Below are positions 33,042-44,224 of a stretch of DNA of 64,000 nucleotides, piece after piece. The first letter of the stretch is position 1, and the number at the start of each line of letters is the position of its first letter. The notes under the pieces were generated by a model, which saw nothing but the letters and a program-made list of their open reading frames with translations, made no database searches and was not told the DNA's origin. The stretch spans positions 124,887,489-124,951,488 of the forward strand of contig OX328132.1 in the NCBI GenBank assembly GCA_946811695.1. The letters run 5' to 3'. Origin of the DNA: Gonocerus acuteangulatus. Its lineage: Eukaryota > Arthropoda > Insecta > Hemiptera > Coreidae. A program made the position numbers and the translations under genes.

Positions 33042-35288
33042 GGGTAAATGTACCAGTAGTTGACAGTTAGAAGGTTAAATTGTAAGAAAAAGACTTCCCA
33101 CCTTTGAATCAACTTCAAAATAACACTGTGTGTATGTTACACACTCTGTTGGTGAATTATGGATCAACCACTAAATCAAAACAACATGGATGTCACTTAT
33201 TATTTATTTTACATGACCATTCTAGTCATCAAGGCGTTTGTCATTGTACACTAGTCACTTTCATTAAGAAAATAAGTACAAGTTTTTATATTTTTATCGT
33301 TTATTCATTTAATGTGTGTAAGCATTATCCAATGAGCCACACTGCATAGATTATTCTTTTGATGTTTAATATTTATTATTTGCTGTCGTTTAGAAGTAAA
33401 GTTACCTGTCCACTATTGAAAGCAAAAATTCTCATATTTTTATTAGTGGACACTACCTGTCCACTACTAGTGCTGGGGTGATATTTTTCTTTTCCTCTTG
33501 GAAACCGGCTGAATTTACTAAAAATCCTTAACTATTAACAACGTGATAATTCTGGGTTTGCCGGACAGCTGCACCTAATAGTGGAAAACACGTCCACTAC
33601 TAACACAAAGTGTGTCCACTACTAAAACAAAATATTGTTTATGAGGGAAGGCCATGAAAATTGCTTGAACGAAGTATAATTACAAAAAGGTGGGTGGGGG
33701 GTGTGTATGTCTAATATACTCGTATGAAAAATGGGTTAAAGTTACATTCTATTGTCGTAGACTCCCACGATGGCTTCAAGTGCAAAGAAATGTGGAGCTA
33801 CAAGGAAGAACGGTTGATGTAAGCAGCTGCTGATGTGAAGGGAGGAATGGCTCTGTCATGAGCTGTTAAGAAATCTGGAGTTCCACTGGCTAGACTGTGA
33901 AAATATCACAAACAGTGAAAATATCAAACGTTTGATAACATCGGATAAAAGTAGAGCGGATCTCATAACAAATATCTCTATCAGGTTTGGAGACATATTA
34001 ACTGAGGTAACAGAAACCGAGAAAGAGATCCCAGACGCCAACGCATCTGATGAGAGCGGCAGTAGCATGCCTTTGAAGCCTCACAAGAAGTCGAAAGGAG
34101 CATTATGGCTGGCAGAAGCTGCATTTCAATATTATATTTTTATCCTCTAGACAGCTCATAAAGGATGGAAACAGCTCATTATGATGCAGGAAACACTAAA
34201 GTTTTATCTCAAGCTAAAGCTGATGACATTAATAATCATATAATCTGCTCAAAATTGTCACCTATGCCGAATCCATTCAAGCGGCAATTTAAGTAGATTG
34301 AAAACTGGAAAAGTGGCCACTAGAACAAGAAATGTGTGCTCTACATCAGTATCAACATCAGATAAGTGGTGTGAAATTGAAGAAAAAAATAATTAAAAAA
34401 GCTCAAGCCACAACAGCAGAAAGAAGAGCGAAAGTGATGATTGCTGTTTTGGATTGGGCGAAAAAGATATATTTGGATGAAATAAATTCAGGTGTGGAGA
34501 AAGCAAAACTATGATAAAGGAGAGATTCTTGGACACAGTATCAACCTTGAGCTTGATCAATTTAATAGTTTTTATATTAAATGATAAATAAAACAGAATT
34601 TTGAGTAAAAATGGAATAGAGGCGAAATTATCGAAACCACATCTTTGGGTCAAACATTGGAAACAGTTTTTAAGTTCTGTTCTGGAATTTACTGGGTAAA
34701 TTATTCCTTATTAGACTCTCTATTAAGCACTTTATTTTATCAATTAATTTCTTTACTATAATTTATATTATTAATTTATGTAATGATTTTTTATTTTTTT
34801 TAAATAAATGCTCTTTTAACTAAATTCAAGCATTTTTACATTCTAAACGACTATTTTGTATTTTATGTGTTTCATAGAAAAAGTTGGAACATACCAAATA
34901 CAAAATCGTAGTTAATGATACAAGAATGTTAGAATTTAGTTATAAGGGCATTTATTTTAAAAGAGTACATAACTTAATAATATAAAGAATATTAAAGAAA
35001 TAAATGAATTAATGAAATAAAGTGCTTCCCAATCAGTCTAATAATGAATAATTTACCCCACGTGTCCACTACTAAATTTGTTTTAGATTTCCAAGTGTCC
35101 ACTACTGAAGAAAAATGAAAACAAAAAATAGAAAAACGTTATAATCAACATTTGTATGCTTATGCTATTAAAGAGGATTGGTTAATGTATTTTTTGGGCC
35201 TATAATAAACTTCCTGACTATTAAAGACTGAAATTGAGCAATAAAAAACTGCAGAAATTTCCTTAACTGTGTCCACTACTGGTACATT

Positions 35289-35293
<5 letters not shown>
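33042..35293. mobile_element. pogo-like DNA element with subterminal repeats
   Basis: The ends GGGTAAATGTACCAGTAGT are perfect inverted repeats flanked by TA inside a (TA)n tract. Just inside both ends the motif GTCCACTACT recurs about eight times (for example near 33409, 33450, 33592, 33608, 35065, 35096 and 35272), oriented along the plus strand. A decayed transposase frame lies inside. TA target and helix-turn-helix similarity place it in the pogo/Tigger branch of Tc1-mariner elements. Confidence 0.85.
33771..34520 (+). pseudogene. pogo-like transposase, N and C ends joined
   Basis: The start MASSAKKCGATRKNG is followed by AAADVKGGMALS, a stop, then AVKKSGVPLARL, the psq-type helix-turn-helix of pogo transposases (usual AV..VK.GkmSl..AAk.yGVP.sTL). 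Further on, a region rich in Ser and Asp (DANASDESGSS) and the stretch RTRNVCSTSVSTSDKW followed by an acidic and basic tail resemble the C-terminal part of Tigger-type proteins (usual ILTDTP.K). The DDE catalytic core is missing, so an internal deletion joined the two ends. Stops confirm loss of function. Confidence 0.6.

Positions 35294-35342
<49 letters not shown>
35294..35342. repeat. (TA)n microsatellite
   Basis: Together with the short TA run at 33030-33041 this is the tract into which the pogo-like element inserted. Confidence 0.95.
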
Positions 35343-35346
<4 letters not shown>

Positions 35347-36403
35347 CAAGCTTCCCTTATATCTACTAGATATGAATAAATCATTGAACACTCATTAGCA
35401 AAGTAAAATTAAGAAAACATCACTATTTACATTGAATTATTAACTCAGTAATGAAAAATTGTTGTATGTAACAACCCTGAATGTGACAGAACTATGGTGT
35501 ATTTCTATCAATCTAAGCCACTTTTATTTGTTAAGTGAATAATTTTCTTAAACATCAGTTAATGCTATCAACATAAATATTGTGAAAGTAAAAAGACAGG
35601 ATTCATAACACTCTCTTAACAACAAATGCAATTTTTTAGAAGCCAAAATAAATGAGAGAATAAAAGTAGTTTAGTGTCTCAACTTATTATTCTGAGAAAC
35701 AAAGAAATCTCGTCATACTAATAATGAAAACATTTTCTAAACACAAGTCTGGCTCAAACTTTTCAGATTATTTACACTTTTCAAAAATAATTGAACAAAA
35801 AAAAACGCACCTTTTCAATGTATTAGAGAACCTTCCGGGTACAAAACCTGCCGGATACAGCGCGGAAGGTTTTCCGTGGAACGTGTTACGTGCAATAGAA
35901 TTCTATAATAAGAAAGAAAAATTTTAAGAATTTTTGGAATCAGAAAAAAAAAAACCTTTTCTTGATACAAATTTTATTGTTATTTGAGAATTAATCAAAC
36001 CATCTCATTTAAAATTATAACATACCAAAGAGCTATTCCTTAAAAATTACGTAAACAAAACTTTTGAAATATAGGACTAAGGATTTTTTTACCTCTTAGA
36101 ATATAAAAAAAAAACAAATAATAATTACTGGGTAGTTTATTTAGTCTTTATTAATATTTTTCTATTAATACGTTATTTATTACTGATAAATCAAGTATAT
36201 TTTCAAACAAGAATATATGATGAAAATTACTCTGAGGTAATTCATACGTACTTAAATTTATTTAAATTTTAACGTCCATAATTATTAACTGAGAATTTAA
36301 TTAAATTTACATTCAACTAATATACCAACCAGTAAAAAAAAAAAAAAAAAAAAAAAGAAAGAAAGAAAGAAAACTGTAGAGCGCATGGTTACGTTTTTTT
36401 TTA

Positions 36404-37045
36404 TTAGTAATTCGATTTATTTATGATAGAGTTAAAAGACAAAATAAATAACTGAATAAAAAAGAAAGAAAAAAAGTAAACACAAAAAACAATTGAATAA
36501 GATATAATAATAATAATATGGCTGGATATGGGGAATTGGTGGCTGAATATGACGACTGGAGGGCAGGCTCTCTTGTTGAGTCTACCGTCTAGTAATAATC
36601 CCATGTAGCGCACCTCATTGGATATGGGGAATTGGTGGCTGAATATGAAGACTGGAGGGCAGGCTCTCTTGTTGAGTCTACCGACTAGTAATAATCCTAT
36701 GTAGCGCGCCTCATTGGATATGAGGAATTGGTGGCTGAATATGACGACTGGAGGGCAGGCTCTCTTGTTGAGTCTACCGTCTAGTAATAATCCCATGTAG
36801 CGCACCTCATTGGATATGGGGAATTGGTGGCTGAATATGACGACTGGAGGGCAGGCTCTCTTCTTGAGGGCGAATATGATTTGGCAGCATTTCTGAGGAT
36901 TTGCTTTAATTTTCCACTTGTTACACGAGTGTTCAATAGACTCCAGATGTTCTTGTAGATAACAGGAAGCAGTTACAGGATCAGGAGAGGAGGAAAATAT
37001 GGCTGTGTCGTCAGCATAGGTGATTCCGTGAGTGCTGGAAAGGCT
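36404..37045 (-). pseudogene. jockey-like LINE RT fragment with 96-bp expansion
   Basis: Minus strand. From about 37040 downward: GITYADDTAIFSSSPDPVTA, LQEHLESIEHSCNKWKIKAN, PQKCCQIIFALKKRACPP, then VRYMGLLLDGRLN. This is the RT catalytic motif and the following blocks of jockey-group LINEs (YADDTAi, W.ikiN..Kc, v.YLG..LD.rL). The peptide from KRACPPVV to GRLN is then repeated about three times through a 96-bp tandem duplication that keeps the frame. Nothing upstream of the YADD is present. Confidence 0.78.
36526..36860. repeat. 96-bp tandem repeat inside a LINE fragment
   Basis: The unit starts GGATATGGGGAATTGGTGGC and ends near GCGCACCTCATT. There are about 3.5 nearly identical units. The junction lies at AAGAGAGCCTGCCC, present at both ends of the original segment, so the expansion probably began at this microhomology. 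Confidence 0.9.
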
Positions 37046-37049
37046 AGGG

Positions 37050-38240
37050 ATGTTAATCCTATCAACATTAGTAGTATGAAAGCAAAGAGACAGGAGTCAT
37101 GCCACTCACTAAACAACAAATGAAATCATTTAGAAACCAAAATAATGAATAAAGGAGTTTAGTGCCTCAAATTATTATTCTGAGTAACAAAGGAATCTCG
37201 CCATACTAATAATGAAAAACAATTTAAAACGCAAGCCTGGCTCAACATTTTCGTATTATTTTCATTTTTCAAAAATAATTGTAAAAAAACGTACCTTTTC
37301 AAAGTATTACAAAACCTTCCGGATACAGAACCTTTCGTATATAGAACCTTCCGTGTCACTCAGCTATATCTGGCAGTAGAATTACAGAATGGGATTAAAA
37401 ATTACAAGAATTTTGAATTTTTTTAATCAGAAAAAAAATACCTTTTCTTTATACAAATATTATTGTTATTTGAGAATAATATAAGAATTAATGAAACCAT
37501 CTCGCTTAAAATTCTAACATACCAAAGAGCTGTTCCATAAACATTACGTAACCAAAACGTTTGAGGACTATATGTAGTATATAGGACTAAGGAATTTTTT
37601 ATCTCTTAGAATATAATAAACCTAATAATAATTACAAGGTAGTTTATTTAATCGTTATTAATATTTTTCGATGAATATCTTATTTATTACTGACAAATCA
37701 AGTACAATTTCAACCAAAAATAATTTATGAAAATTACTTTGACATAATTCATATGTACTTAAATTTACATAAAACTAATATAACAGACAGTAAAACAATA
37801 TCAGACAGAAAATAAATAATTCAAAATAGGCGAAGATAAAAGATAAGCGAAGAAGCTTTTTAATGTAATTAGTAATTTGTTTATTTAACATCTGTACTTT
37901 TGGAGAGTAGATTAGTTAAGTTTGCTCACAAATATAAATAATAATATGATTGGATATTGGGAATTGGTGGCTGAATATGACGACTGGAGGGCAGGCTCTA
38001 TTCTTGAGGGCGAATATGATTTGGCAGCATTTCTGAGGATTTGCCTTAATTTTCCGCTTCAGTGCTCAATAGACTCCAGATGTTCTTGTAGTTAACAGGG
38101 AGCAGTTACAGTATCAGGAGAGGAGGAAATTATATCTGTGTCGTCAGCATAGGTTATTCAGTGAGTGCTGGGGTGGAAAAGAAATACTCCCCTGTGGTGC
38201 TCCGGAAGAAATGGGATGGGAACTGGACAGTGTAGAACCA
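37050..38240. repeat. tandem segmental duplication, unit 2
   Basis: Second copy of 35490-37050. The 96-bp tandem expansion is absent here, so it arose after the duplication or was lost. Confidence 0.8.
37935..38235 (-). pseudogene. jockey-like LINE RT fragment, paralogue
   Basis: Minus strand. GAPQGSI (usual GVPQGSvLsP) lies just before a shortened linker and CYADDTDIISSSPDTVTAP, then LQEHLESIEH. It is the paralogue of 36404-37045 with the GxPQGS motif still attached. Frameshifts and a shortened inter-motif region show decay. Confidence 0.72.
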
Positions 38241-38390
38241 GATCTTACTTGGAAGAAAGATTACATATAGTAGTGGATTTTCGAATTCCCCCGGAAATTA
38301 CTATTTCTAAAAACAATAATTCGTATCTCATTTTACGAATCCTGTTAAATTGAGAAATATATTTTCCTACTATAAGCAATGAAATATGAA
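38240..38390. other. unassigned DNA
   Basis: Short AT-rich stretch between the LINE fragment and the Helentron-like copy. No feature seen. Confidence 0.4.
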
Positions 38391-39003
38391 GAACAATAAA
38401 AAACTAAGGGGAACAGACATTATGAACCGCACAAATAAACAAAACTAGCAACTTCAAAGTATTTCTCCGAATTTAATCGACTCATCGAAATATACTTTAG
38501 AAACGTTTTTGTAGGACACTTGTAAACTGTCGAATGGTTTCGAAACGGTTTTAGAGATATATAGGAAAATATACGAAAATCCTAAAAATGCTCATGTCTG
38601 TTAATAATTTTTTTTTCTCGAATACTTCCTTAAGTTCAAATTTAACCAAAATTTGAATATCTCAGTTTGGATGAATTTCAAACGCGTAAAAAATATTTCA
38701 ACTGAATCCAAGAATTCTAAGCACCCAAGTCGAAATTCGTTAGAAAAATTAATTTTATCCATTTTTCTAAAAAAATAACGAAATGCCGATTTTGCATTAA
38801 AATGGTCTCATTCGTTTTCCTGTGTTATATAACCTATGAAAAGTGTGCCTGGAAGCCTACGAATGTATAACCGTAAGCGAAACGATTTTTGTAGCGCGGA
38901 GTTGCCCATGAAACAGTGTTCCGGCTGGTTAACGAACTTGAACATTTAAACATGATTTTTGTACCAAATTTCATCAAATTTGGACCATTTTTGAGCGCGC
39001 GAC

Positions 39004-39067
<64 letters not shown>

Positions 39068-39222
39068 AATACATACATAAAACCTTGAACCACTGTTATT
39101 TTTCTAATATATTGGTTTAGAAACGTGAACTTTTCTAGTCAGCACTTCCGGAATACGTCATGAGGTCAACCTGACGCGATTTTCCTCCATTTGGTGGGAG
39201 GTATGTACGCGCTGAAATTGTC
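38390..39222 (+). mobile_element. Helentron-like copy, 3' part
   Basis: On the plus strand this matches the minus strand of 12292-16690: the TTTGTACCAAATTTCATCAA block, (TA)n at 39008-39061, CACTTCCGGAATACGTCATG, then a hairpin CCTCC-loop-GGGAGG near 39184-39202 and an end at about CGCTGA (39211-39219). The 5' end is not recognisable. Confidence 0.55.
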
Positions 39223-39310
39223 GGACTCGCAGGAACTGCGTCATCTTAGCGCGTTTGCTTAACTTTCTAATCTCCCTAATGTCATTTGGAAAGATTGGAA
39301 TAGATATAGA
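39223..39310 (+). mobile_element. second Helentron-like 5' end, directly abutting
   Basis: Starts GGACTCGCAGGAACTGCGTC at 39227 and continues with TTAGCGCGTTTGC and ATGTCATTTGGAAAGATTGG, matching the 5' end of the copies at 12292-16690 and 61481-62561. It follows the preceding 3' end with almost no spacer, a head-to-tail tandem. Confidence 0.55.
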
Positions 39311-39485
39311 TAATGTGTTGAGAAAATGTAAACACCTACTCAAAGGAAATCTTGAAAACAAGTGAGATTTTAGACGCCAGTATGCAGAGAAAACTTGCAG
39401 TATCGAAAATTACTCACTTCATGTCTTCGGCTTCCGTTCGGAAACCTCTTTTACAAACAATAAAAAACTGCCCTACTTGTTTTTA

Positions 39486-39527
39486 CAGCCCTGAAGAAGG
39501 CTTGAAGTTCAAGCCGAAACGTCGGCA
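39486..39527 (+). ncRNA. hammerhead ribozyme, Penelope type (candidate)
   Basis: Elements in order: stem I strand GCC (39488-39490), CTGAAGA (39491-39497), stem II GGCTTGA-AGT-TCAAGCC (7 perfect pairs, 39499-39515), GAAA (39516-39519), minimal stem III from ACGT, cleavage triplet GTC (39521-39523), then GGC pairing back with stem I. Every invariant base of the core is present. Hammerheads with a minimal, self-complementary stem III are known from Penelope-like elements and act as dimers. The downstream AAATGTAGTTTTATTAAGAA is shared with hAT-1. Confidence 0.72.
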
Positions 39528-39857
39528 CAATAAAACCATTTTCACGATAAAATGTAGTTTTATTAAGAATCAGTGACCGAACCCCGACAATCCCTACCTT
39601 GCATCATCAACGGTCAACGATCTCCTCCCAAACAATCAAAAACTGTATCTCATTTTACATATATTTTTTTACAGTAAATTTGTTTTACTGCTAAATTCAA
39701 TTACGTAAACAACAAGCAATAAAAACTAATGAAAGCCAACACAAAGAACCGAAACGAAGGTTAAAAGCAGTGTTCGTAGGTTCAAAGCAACCAAACCAAC
39801 ACTTACGAATCTTGAAGCACTTATTTCTCCGATTGAGCGCCCTTCGAAAATTACTTC

Positions 39858-39889
39858 ATATTTTGTTAAATAATTATTTAACAAAATAT
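39858..39889. other. perfect 32-bp palindrome
   Basis: ATATTTTGTTAAATAA followed by its exact complement with no spacer. It lies in otherwise unassigned DNA between the hammerhead motif and the repeat at 40200. Function is unknown. Confidence 0.9.
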
Positions 39890-40199
39890 ACGAAAATCTT
39901 GAAACTGTTGTAGTATAAACTTTATCCATTTTAAAATCGATTATTGTTTATGTTCACACGTTGTAACCTGGCTGTTATATCCCTGTTCTTATGTATGAGT
40001 TAGCTACTGTAAACACGTGCTACTTTCTTGATTTGATTATGTTGTGGCCATAACAAAGCATAAAATCAGTGATCAGCAAGTAATTAATTCAAAATATCTA
40101 AACACAAACTGCTATTTGACAATAATTAATGATGGGCATATCGATATCGAAGTATTTGTTTTATTCATTTGAATTTATTTCTTTTGAGTTTGGGTGTTT

Positions 40200-40480
40200 G
40201 ATAAAGTTTGGGACATTGAGACCAAGTAATGCTCAAACGATATCACCAGTAGACCCCGGCTAGGGACTTTTAACTTCAAGTAGTGTTCCTTGAGTATGAT
40301 ATATTTAGAGACAAAAGCTACGTTGAGCTTTCAAGTTCATATGCAGAAGAGTTATCTAGTTTATTGACAGAAGAAATATAAGATACCATCTGACTCCTCT
40401 CCAGAAGATCTGAAGGGGTTGGATTATATCCTAGGGGATGAAACAATCACAATGATGAATAAATAACTAAAGTGGAATGT
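40200..40480. repeat. dispersed repeat shared with 62880-63150
   Basis: The shared blocks are TTTGGGACATTGAGAC, ATATCACCAGTAGACCCCGG, GCAGAAGAGTTATCTA and AGATCTGAAGGGG. A plus-strand translation near the right end gives acidic fragments of the kind AEELSSLLTEE with stops, so it could derive from a coding element, but the family was not identified. Confidence 0.6.
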
Positions 40481-40604
40481 CAGTTTTCCAAATTATTTTT
40501 TATCAGTGGAGTACAGAAAATATATTTTATATATATCATTAATAATATTTTATGGAGATGGTCTCGTTTTTTCGCCAATATTTTAAAGCAAAGAAACATA
40601 AATA

Positions 40605-40854
40605 CATGGGCGTATATAGAAAATAATTTCGGACGGGGCTGAGACCATTTCCGGTGTATAGAATACTAACAATTTAGATCTTGGAAGAGTTTTAGCCAAC
40701 TTAAACGCTATTACACCCAAAATAGAATATGTTTTATGAACTAAATGATCTGATTTAATTTATTTTTAAGGGTTTTATGAAATTTTTACCGATCAAATCA
40801 AAATTTCGGAGAGGGCCGCAGCCCCCTCAGCCCCCCCTCTTATATATGCCCATG
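40605..40854. mobile_element. hAT-like MITE, copy 2
   Basis: Ends CATGGGCGTATATAG and TATATATGCCCATG. A perfect 8-bp duplication CATAAATA lies at 40597-40604 and 40855-40862. This is the same family as 24844-25109, in the opposite orientation. Non-coding. Confidence 0.9.
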
Positions 40855-40869
40855 CATAAATATGTAGTA

Positions 40870-40915
<46 letters not shown>

Positions 40916-40929
40916 TATTAAATTCAGTC

Positions 40930-41429
40930 AGTAGCTAGTCACGGAGGGGCTCATATCGCTCTCTGAATCATTCCGTCAGTGTCTTGGTTTTCCATGGTGC
41001 TTTCGACTGAAACTTCAACAGTTTGTGGTGTCCCTATTAAGGAGCAGTAGTGTTAATTTTGGAAATATCTCGGAATTTTCCAATAGATGAGTGACGTGTC
41101 TTCTTATTATCCCCATCTTACCTCCTGCCCAACACTGCCCAGCTGACTAGCCGCTGGCCGTTATCTCTAACACTGACAACAGGCACAGCTCTGCTATTAT
41201 CTTTCTAGACTTGTATGCAACGTTCTACCACTTGCATGCCGTATTTCGTTGGAAGTTATCTCAGGAGGCGGAGGGTTTACTGAGGTTTAATCTTCACTTT
41301 GTCTGCATCGTCGTCGATAACTGAGAGCGGCAGGTCCTCTGGAGGACCTCTTTACGCAAGCTTTAAGTTAATTTAGTTATAGTAACTAGTTTAATTTGTA
41401 CTTAGATTAGATAATTTTGTTGCTGGAGA
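40930..41429. other. probable 5' UTR of the following LINE
   Basis: From about 40950 the base composition becomes markedly richer in G+C and stays so to about 43930, matching the extent of the LINE remnant. No frame of note is present. Confidence 0.35.
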
Positions 41430-42960
41430 CCACTCTAAGCACTTCATCTGCTATTCTTCAGAGCCTTTTTGTGTGAATTTGCGGGAGGAAAGACATGTCA
41501 ATCTAAGGAAGGCAAGCATACCACCTCAAAGTCGGCTGTAGAAACAGTGAAGGACGGAAGTCCCCCTGGTAATTGTCGCATTGGTTTGAGTCCCGTCAAA
41601 GGAGCTGTTAGGAGTCCTTTTAGGCAGGATTCCCCCTGTATTAATAAAGGTGCTATTGAGTCCCAAAAAAAAAATTTAACTTATTAAATGTGTCCGCTGT
41701 GAACCCTAACAAGGACTTGGGAAGTCCTCGAAAAACTATTAATGAGAGGGATATAGATGAGGAGATCATGTATCTCAGTTTATCGGATTCTAACGGTGAG
41801 GGATGTAACGTACCAGATCGTTCGGATGACGTTCCCTATTCCGATACTTCGCCCGCACGCTCTCTTGTGAATGACAGGATTCATGCGTCGGGTCATGGCT
41901 CTTCCTTCGATTGGAGTGTTAGCCCGAGCCCTTCAACTTAGGGATGAGCTCCTTGGGTGGGTCGGCGGAGGGACTGCGGGTGTGTCTGGTGAGTCGGATG
42001 CTATCATTAAGAAGTACCTGGAGACTTTCGTCTTCCTGATGGCAGGTCTCTTCGATGCTCGAGTGGAGGCTGCGAGGGGGGGGGGGATTGATTCCGAGGG
42101 AAGCGAAAGGATGGCCTCCACTACTGCTAGGCCGCTGGCAAGTCGGGGGGCCTCGAAATCTTAATACTGCAGGGTTGATCGCTGGAGGGGGAGGGGGTGA
42201 GTTGCAGCCCGGGGCATTGTTTTCTTTAGTGGCCATGAAAAGCCATCCCCCTTCAAGGGATGGAAGATCGGAGGATCGTACCCCAAAGAGACTGGGTAGC
42301 ACGGTGTGTATTGATGCAAGAATAATAGCCACTACAAAGATTTAGAGCAATTAAAAAAGGGTGTACTGAGAACCCTCGAACTAGCAAGGAAAGGCCTTCA
42401 GCTCCGGAGAGTCATTAAGACCAGGAGCAGAGGATTAATAATAGAAACCGGGCTGGGAGAGGATAGACGAAGAATCCTGGGGGATATAGATTTACTCGCA
42501 TTGAGGGTAAATGTTAAAGAAAGGCCAATGCTTAAGCCCAGGATTATTGTACACCACGGACCTTGGCGGGTAAGAACCTGGACCTGCCTACCCAAATATA
42601 GAATATATATAATATATGTAATATAATAATAATATATATAGCATATATATAATATAATAATAATATATATATTCTATATAGAATATATAGAATGTTTGCT
42701 GAGACAAAACGTCGGTGGTGAAGTGGGTCCCAACACCGAGGTTAAAGTCTTATATAGATCGGGTCAGAATACTGGTGAGTCTTGTAATCTGGTTTTAGAA
42801 CTTAACCATCGACTGAGGGCCCTGATTATGGATTTTACACTCGAGATACAAATTTGTAGAACCTGGTCGAGGGTCCAGGAATCACAGAAGTCTAAGTCAG
42901 GATGTAACTCGTGTCCACGGAATAGAGCAATCCGTATTCCCACAATGCCCCGATGAAGTG
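41430..42960 (+). pseudogene. LINE ORF1 (gag-like) remnant
   Basis: Pieces in different frames join into a gag-like protein. A Ser/Pro-rich N-terminus lies at 41469-41940. A helical segment, LQLRDELLGWVGGGTAGVSG then IIKKYLETFVFLMAGLFDAR, follows at about 41930-42080. Next comes LRRVIKTRSRGLIIETGLGE ... MLKPRIIVHHGP at about 42400-42560. Then EVKVLYRSGQNTGESCNLVL, ELNHRLRALIM and a CNSC-type start of a zinc knuckle lie at 42740-42920. The order (kxRxxGLIIE, PRIIV, VLYR..ESCNLVLEL, CCHC) is that of ORF1 proteins of R1/I/jockey-type elements. Several frameshifts and G-runs break it. Confidence 0.6.
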
Positions 42961-43930
42961 AGGAAGAGTTCCGTCTTCTGTCACAGCATGAGGCAGAGTA
43001 TAGATCACTTGGTGGCTCCTCCCGCGAAGCATTAAGGAAGTTTGATATAAAGGTAAGAGCAGCGGTGAGGAGGTGGCTGAGACTGCCAAAAAATTACCAT
43101 TTTGGCCATGCATGGGAGTCCTAGTGTCGTCTCTGACTATAGGCTGTCAGTCTAGAATGACCGCAGCTAGGGCGGCTTATGGTTCGGCGGACGTGCCCAA
43201 AAAGCTGAGGAGTGCTCTGAAGTTAGGAAGCGCTGGTGGGAAGAAAGGCTCCATTCGTCCAACGACGAAGGCAGCTTCTGTTAGTAAGGCTTCGACACAT
43301 TGGCTCAGTGACGGAGCTGGAACCACTTCTGGCTGGGACTTCCTCTAGTATGTTTGTACCTACATACATGTTCGGACCACAGTGAGAGCGACAAGAGGCC
43401 GGATTCTTACATGTATGGCGGGTTGCCTGGAAGATGAGACCGGCGTTCATGCTGTTCAGCAGTGCTATGTTTCACAGGGAGGTCGTTGTTTGAGGCACGA
43501 TACTGTGGTGGTTGTTCTGGGCGAGCCCTTAGCCGGAAGGGGGTACGAGGTTCAACTCGAGACAGTCTTGAGAGCTGATGGCTCGTGGTGGAAGCCTGAT
43601 ATAATAGTGGCAAAAGAGGGTAGGGTGACTATTGTGGACGCCCAATTTGTTAATGGGAACATTTCTGATCTGAACCCGCTGCACTTGGTAATGTGCCGCA
43701 AGTATGGGGACATGTTTTTCGTTTGGCAGTTGGCGAATGTTTGGCGTGCCTTTCACCAGTATGGAGGTAACTTCCTGTACATTGTGCTGGAGGGGTGCTT
43801 CTGCCAATAGCTTAAGGCAGCTTGGTTTCCCAATAGGTGTGCTGAGAAGCATTGCGTTGCATGTATTAAAGGGCTCCTGTATCATCTTCTTTCGATGGAA
43901 GGCACTCTTCGCCAGGGCGGGCTGTTGAGG
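42955..43930 (+). pseudogene. R2-type RT thumb and restriction-like endonuclease
   Basis: After ORF1 a frame reads ALRKFDIKVRAAVRRWLRLP (43020-43085), the R2 RT thumb motif (usual lD..iR.avR.WLrLPkd). It continues through SSLTIGCQSRM and THWLSDGAGTTSGWDFL. The ORF at 43382-43810 then has TRGRILTCMAGC, ETGVHAVQQC, GGRCLRHD, GYEVQLET, WWKPDIIV and VTIVDAQFVNG. The C-x-x-C/H-C knuckle, RHD, KPDIIV and VDAQ are the hallmarks of the restriction-like endonuclease at the C-terminus of R2/R4/CRE-type LINEs. Nearly the whole RT palm is missing between ORF1 and the thumb. Stops and shifts show decay. Confidence 0.78.
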
Positions 43931-44224
43931 ATCGCCGTTTATTTATGTATTGTACTTGTTTTTATTTTAATTTGGGGTGTTGGTGTGTCTTTGATTGTTA
44001 TATTTAATGGTACCACGTTAATACCTCCATCGAGTAGTAGCTCTGGTATAGTGGGTGAAGTATTTGGATTCAGAAAGCTGCATTATTATTATTATTATAT
44101 TTTTCATTTGTATTGTTAGTTTTTATTTTATTTTATTTTTTATCTTTTTGGTCATATTTTTAATTATTAATTAATTTCAGTTTTGTAAGTTTCACTGATT
44201 TGTAAAGTTTATTTTTTTTTTGTA

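Larger units (their letters stand above)
35490..37050. repeat. tandem segmental duplication, unit 1
   Basis: Homologous to 37050-38240 and, for its left 750 bp, to 54945-55654. Landmarks are AAGCCACTTTTATTTGTTAA, AATAATGAAAACATTTTCTA and the ACCTTCCG blocks. Its right part carries a LINE reverse transcriptase fragment with a local 96-bp expansion. Confidence 0.8.
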
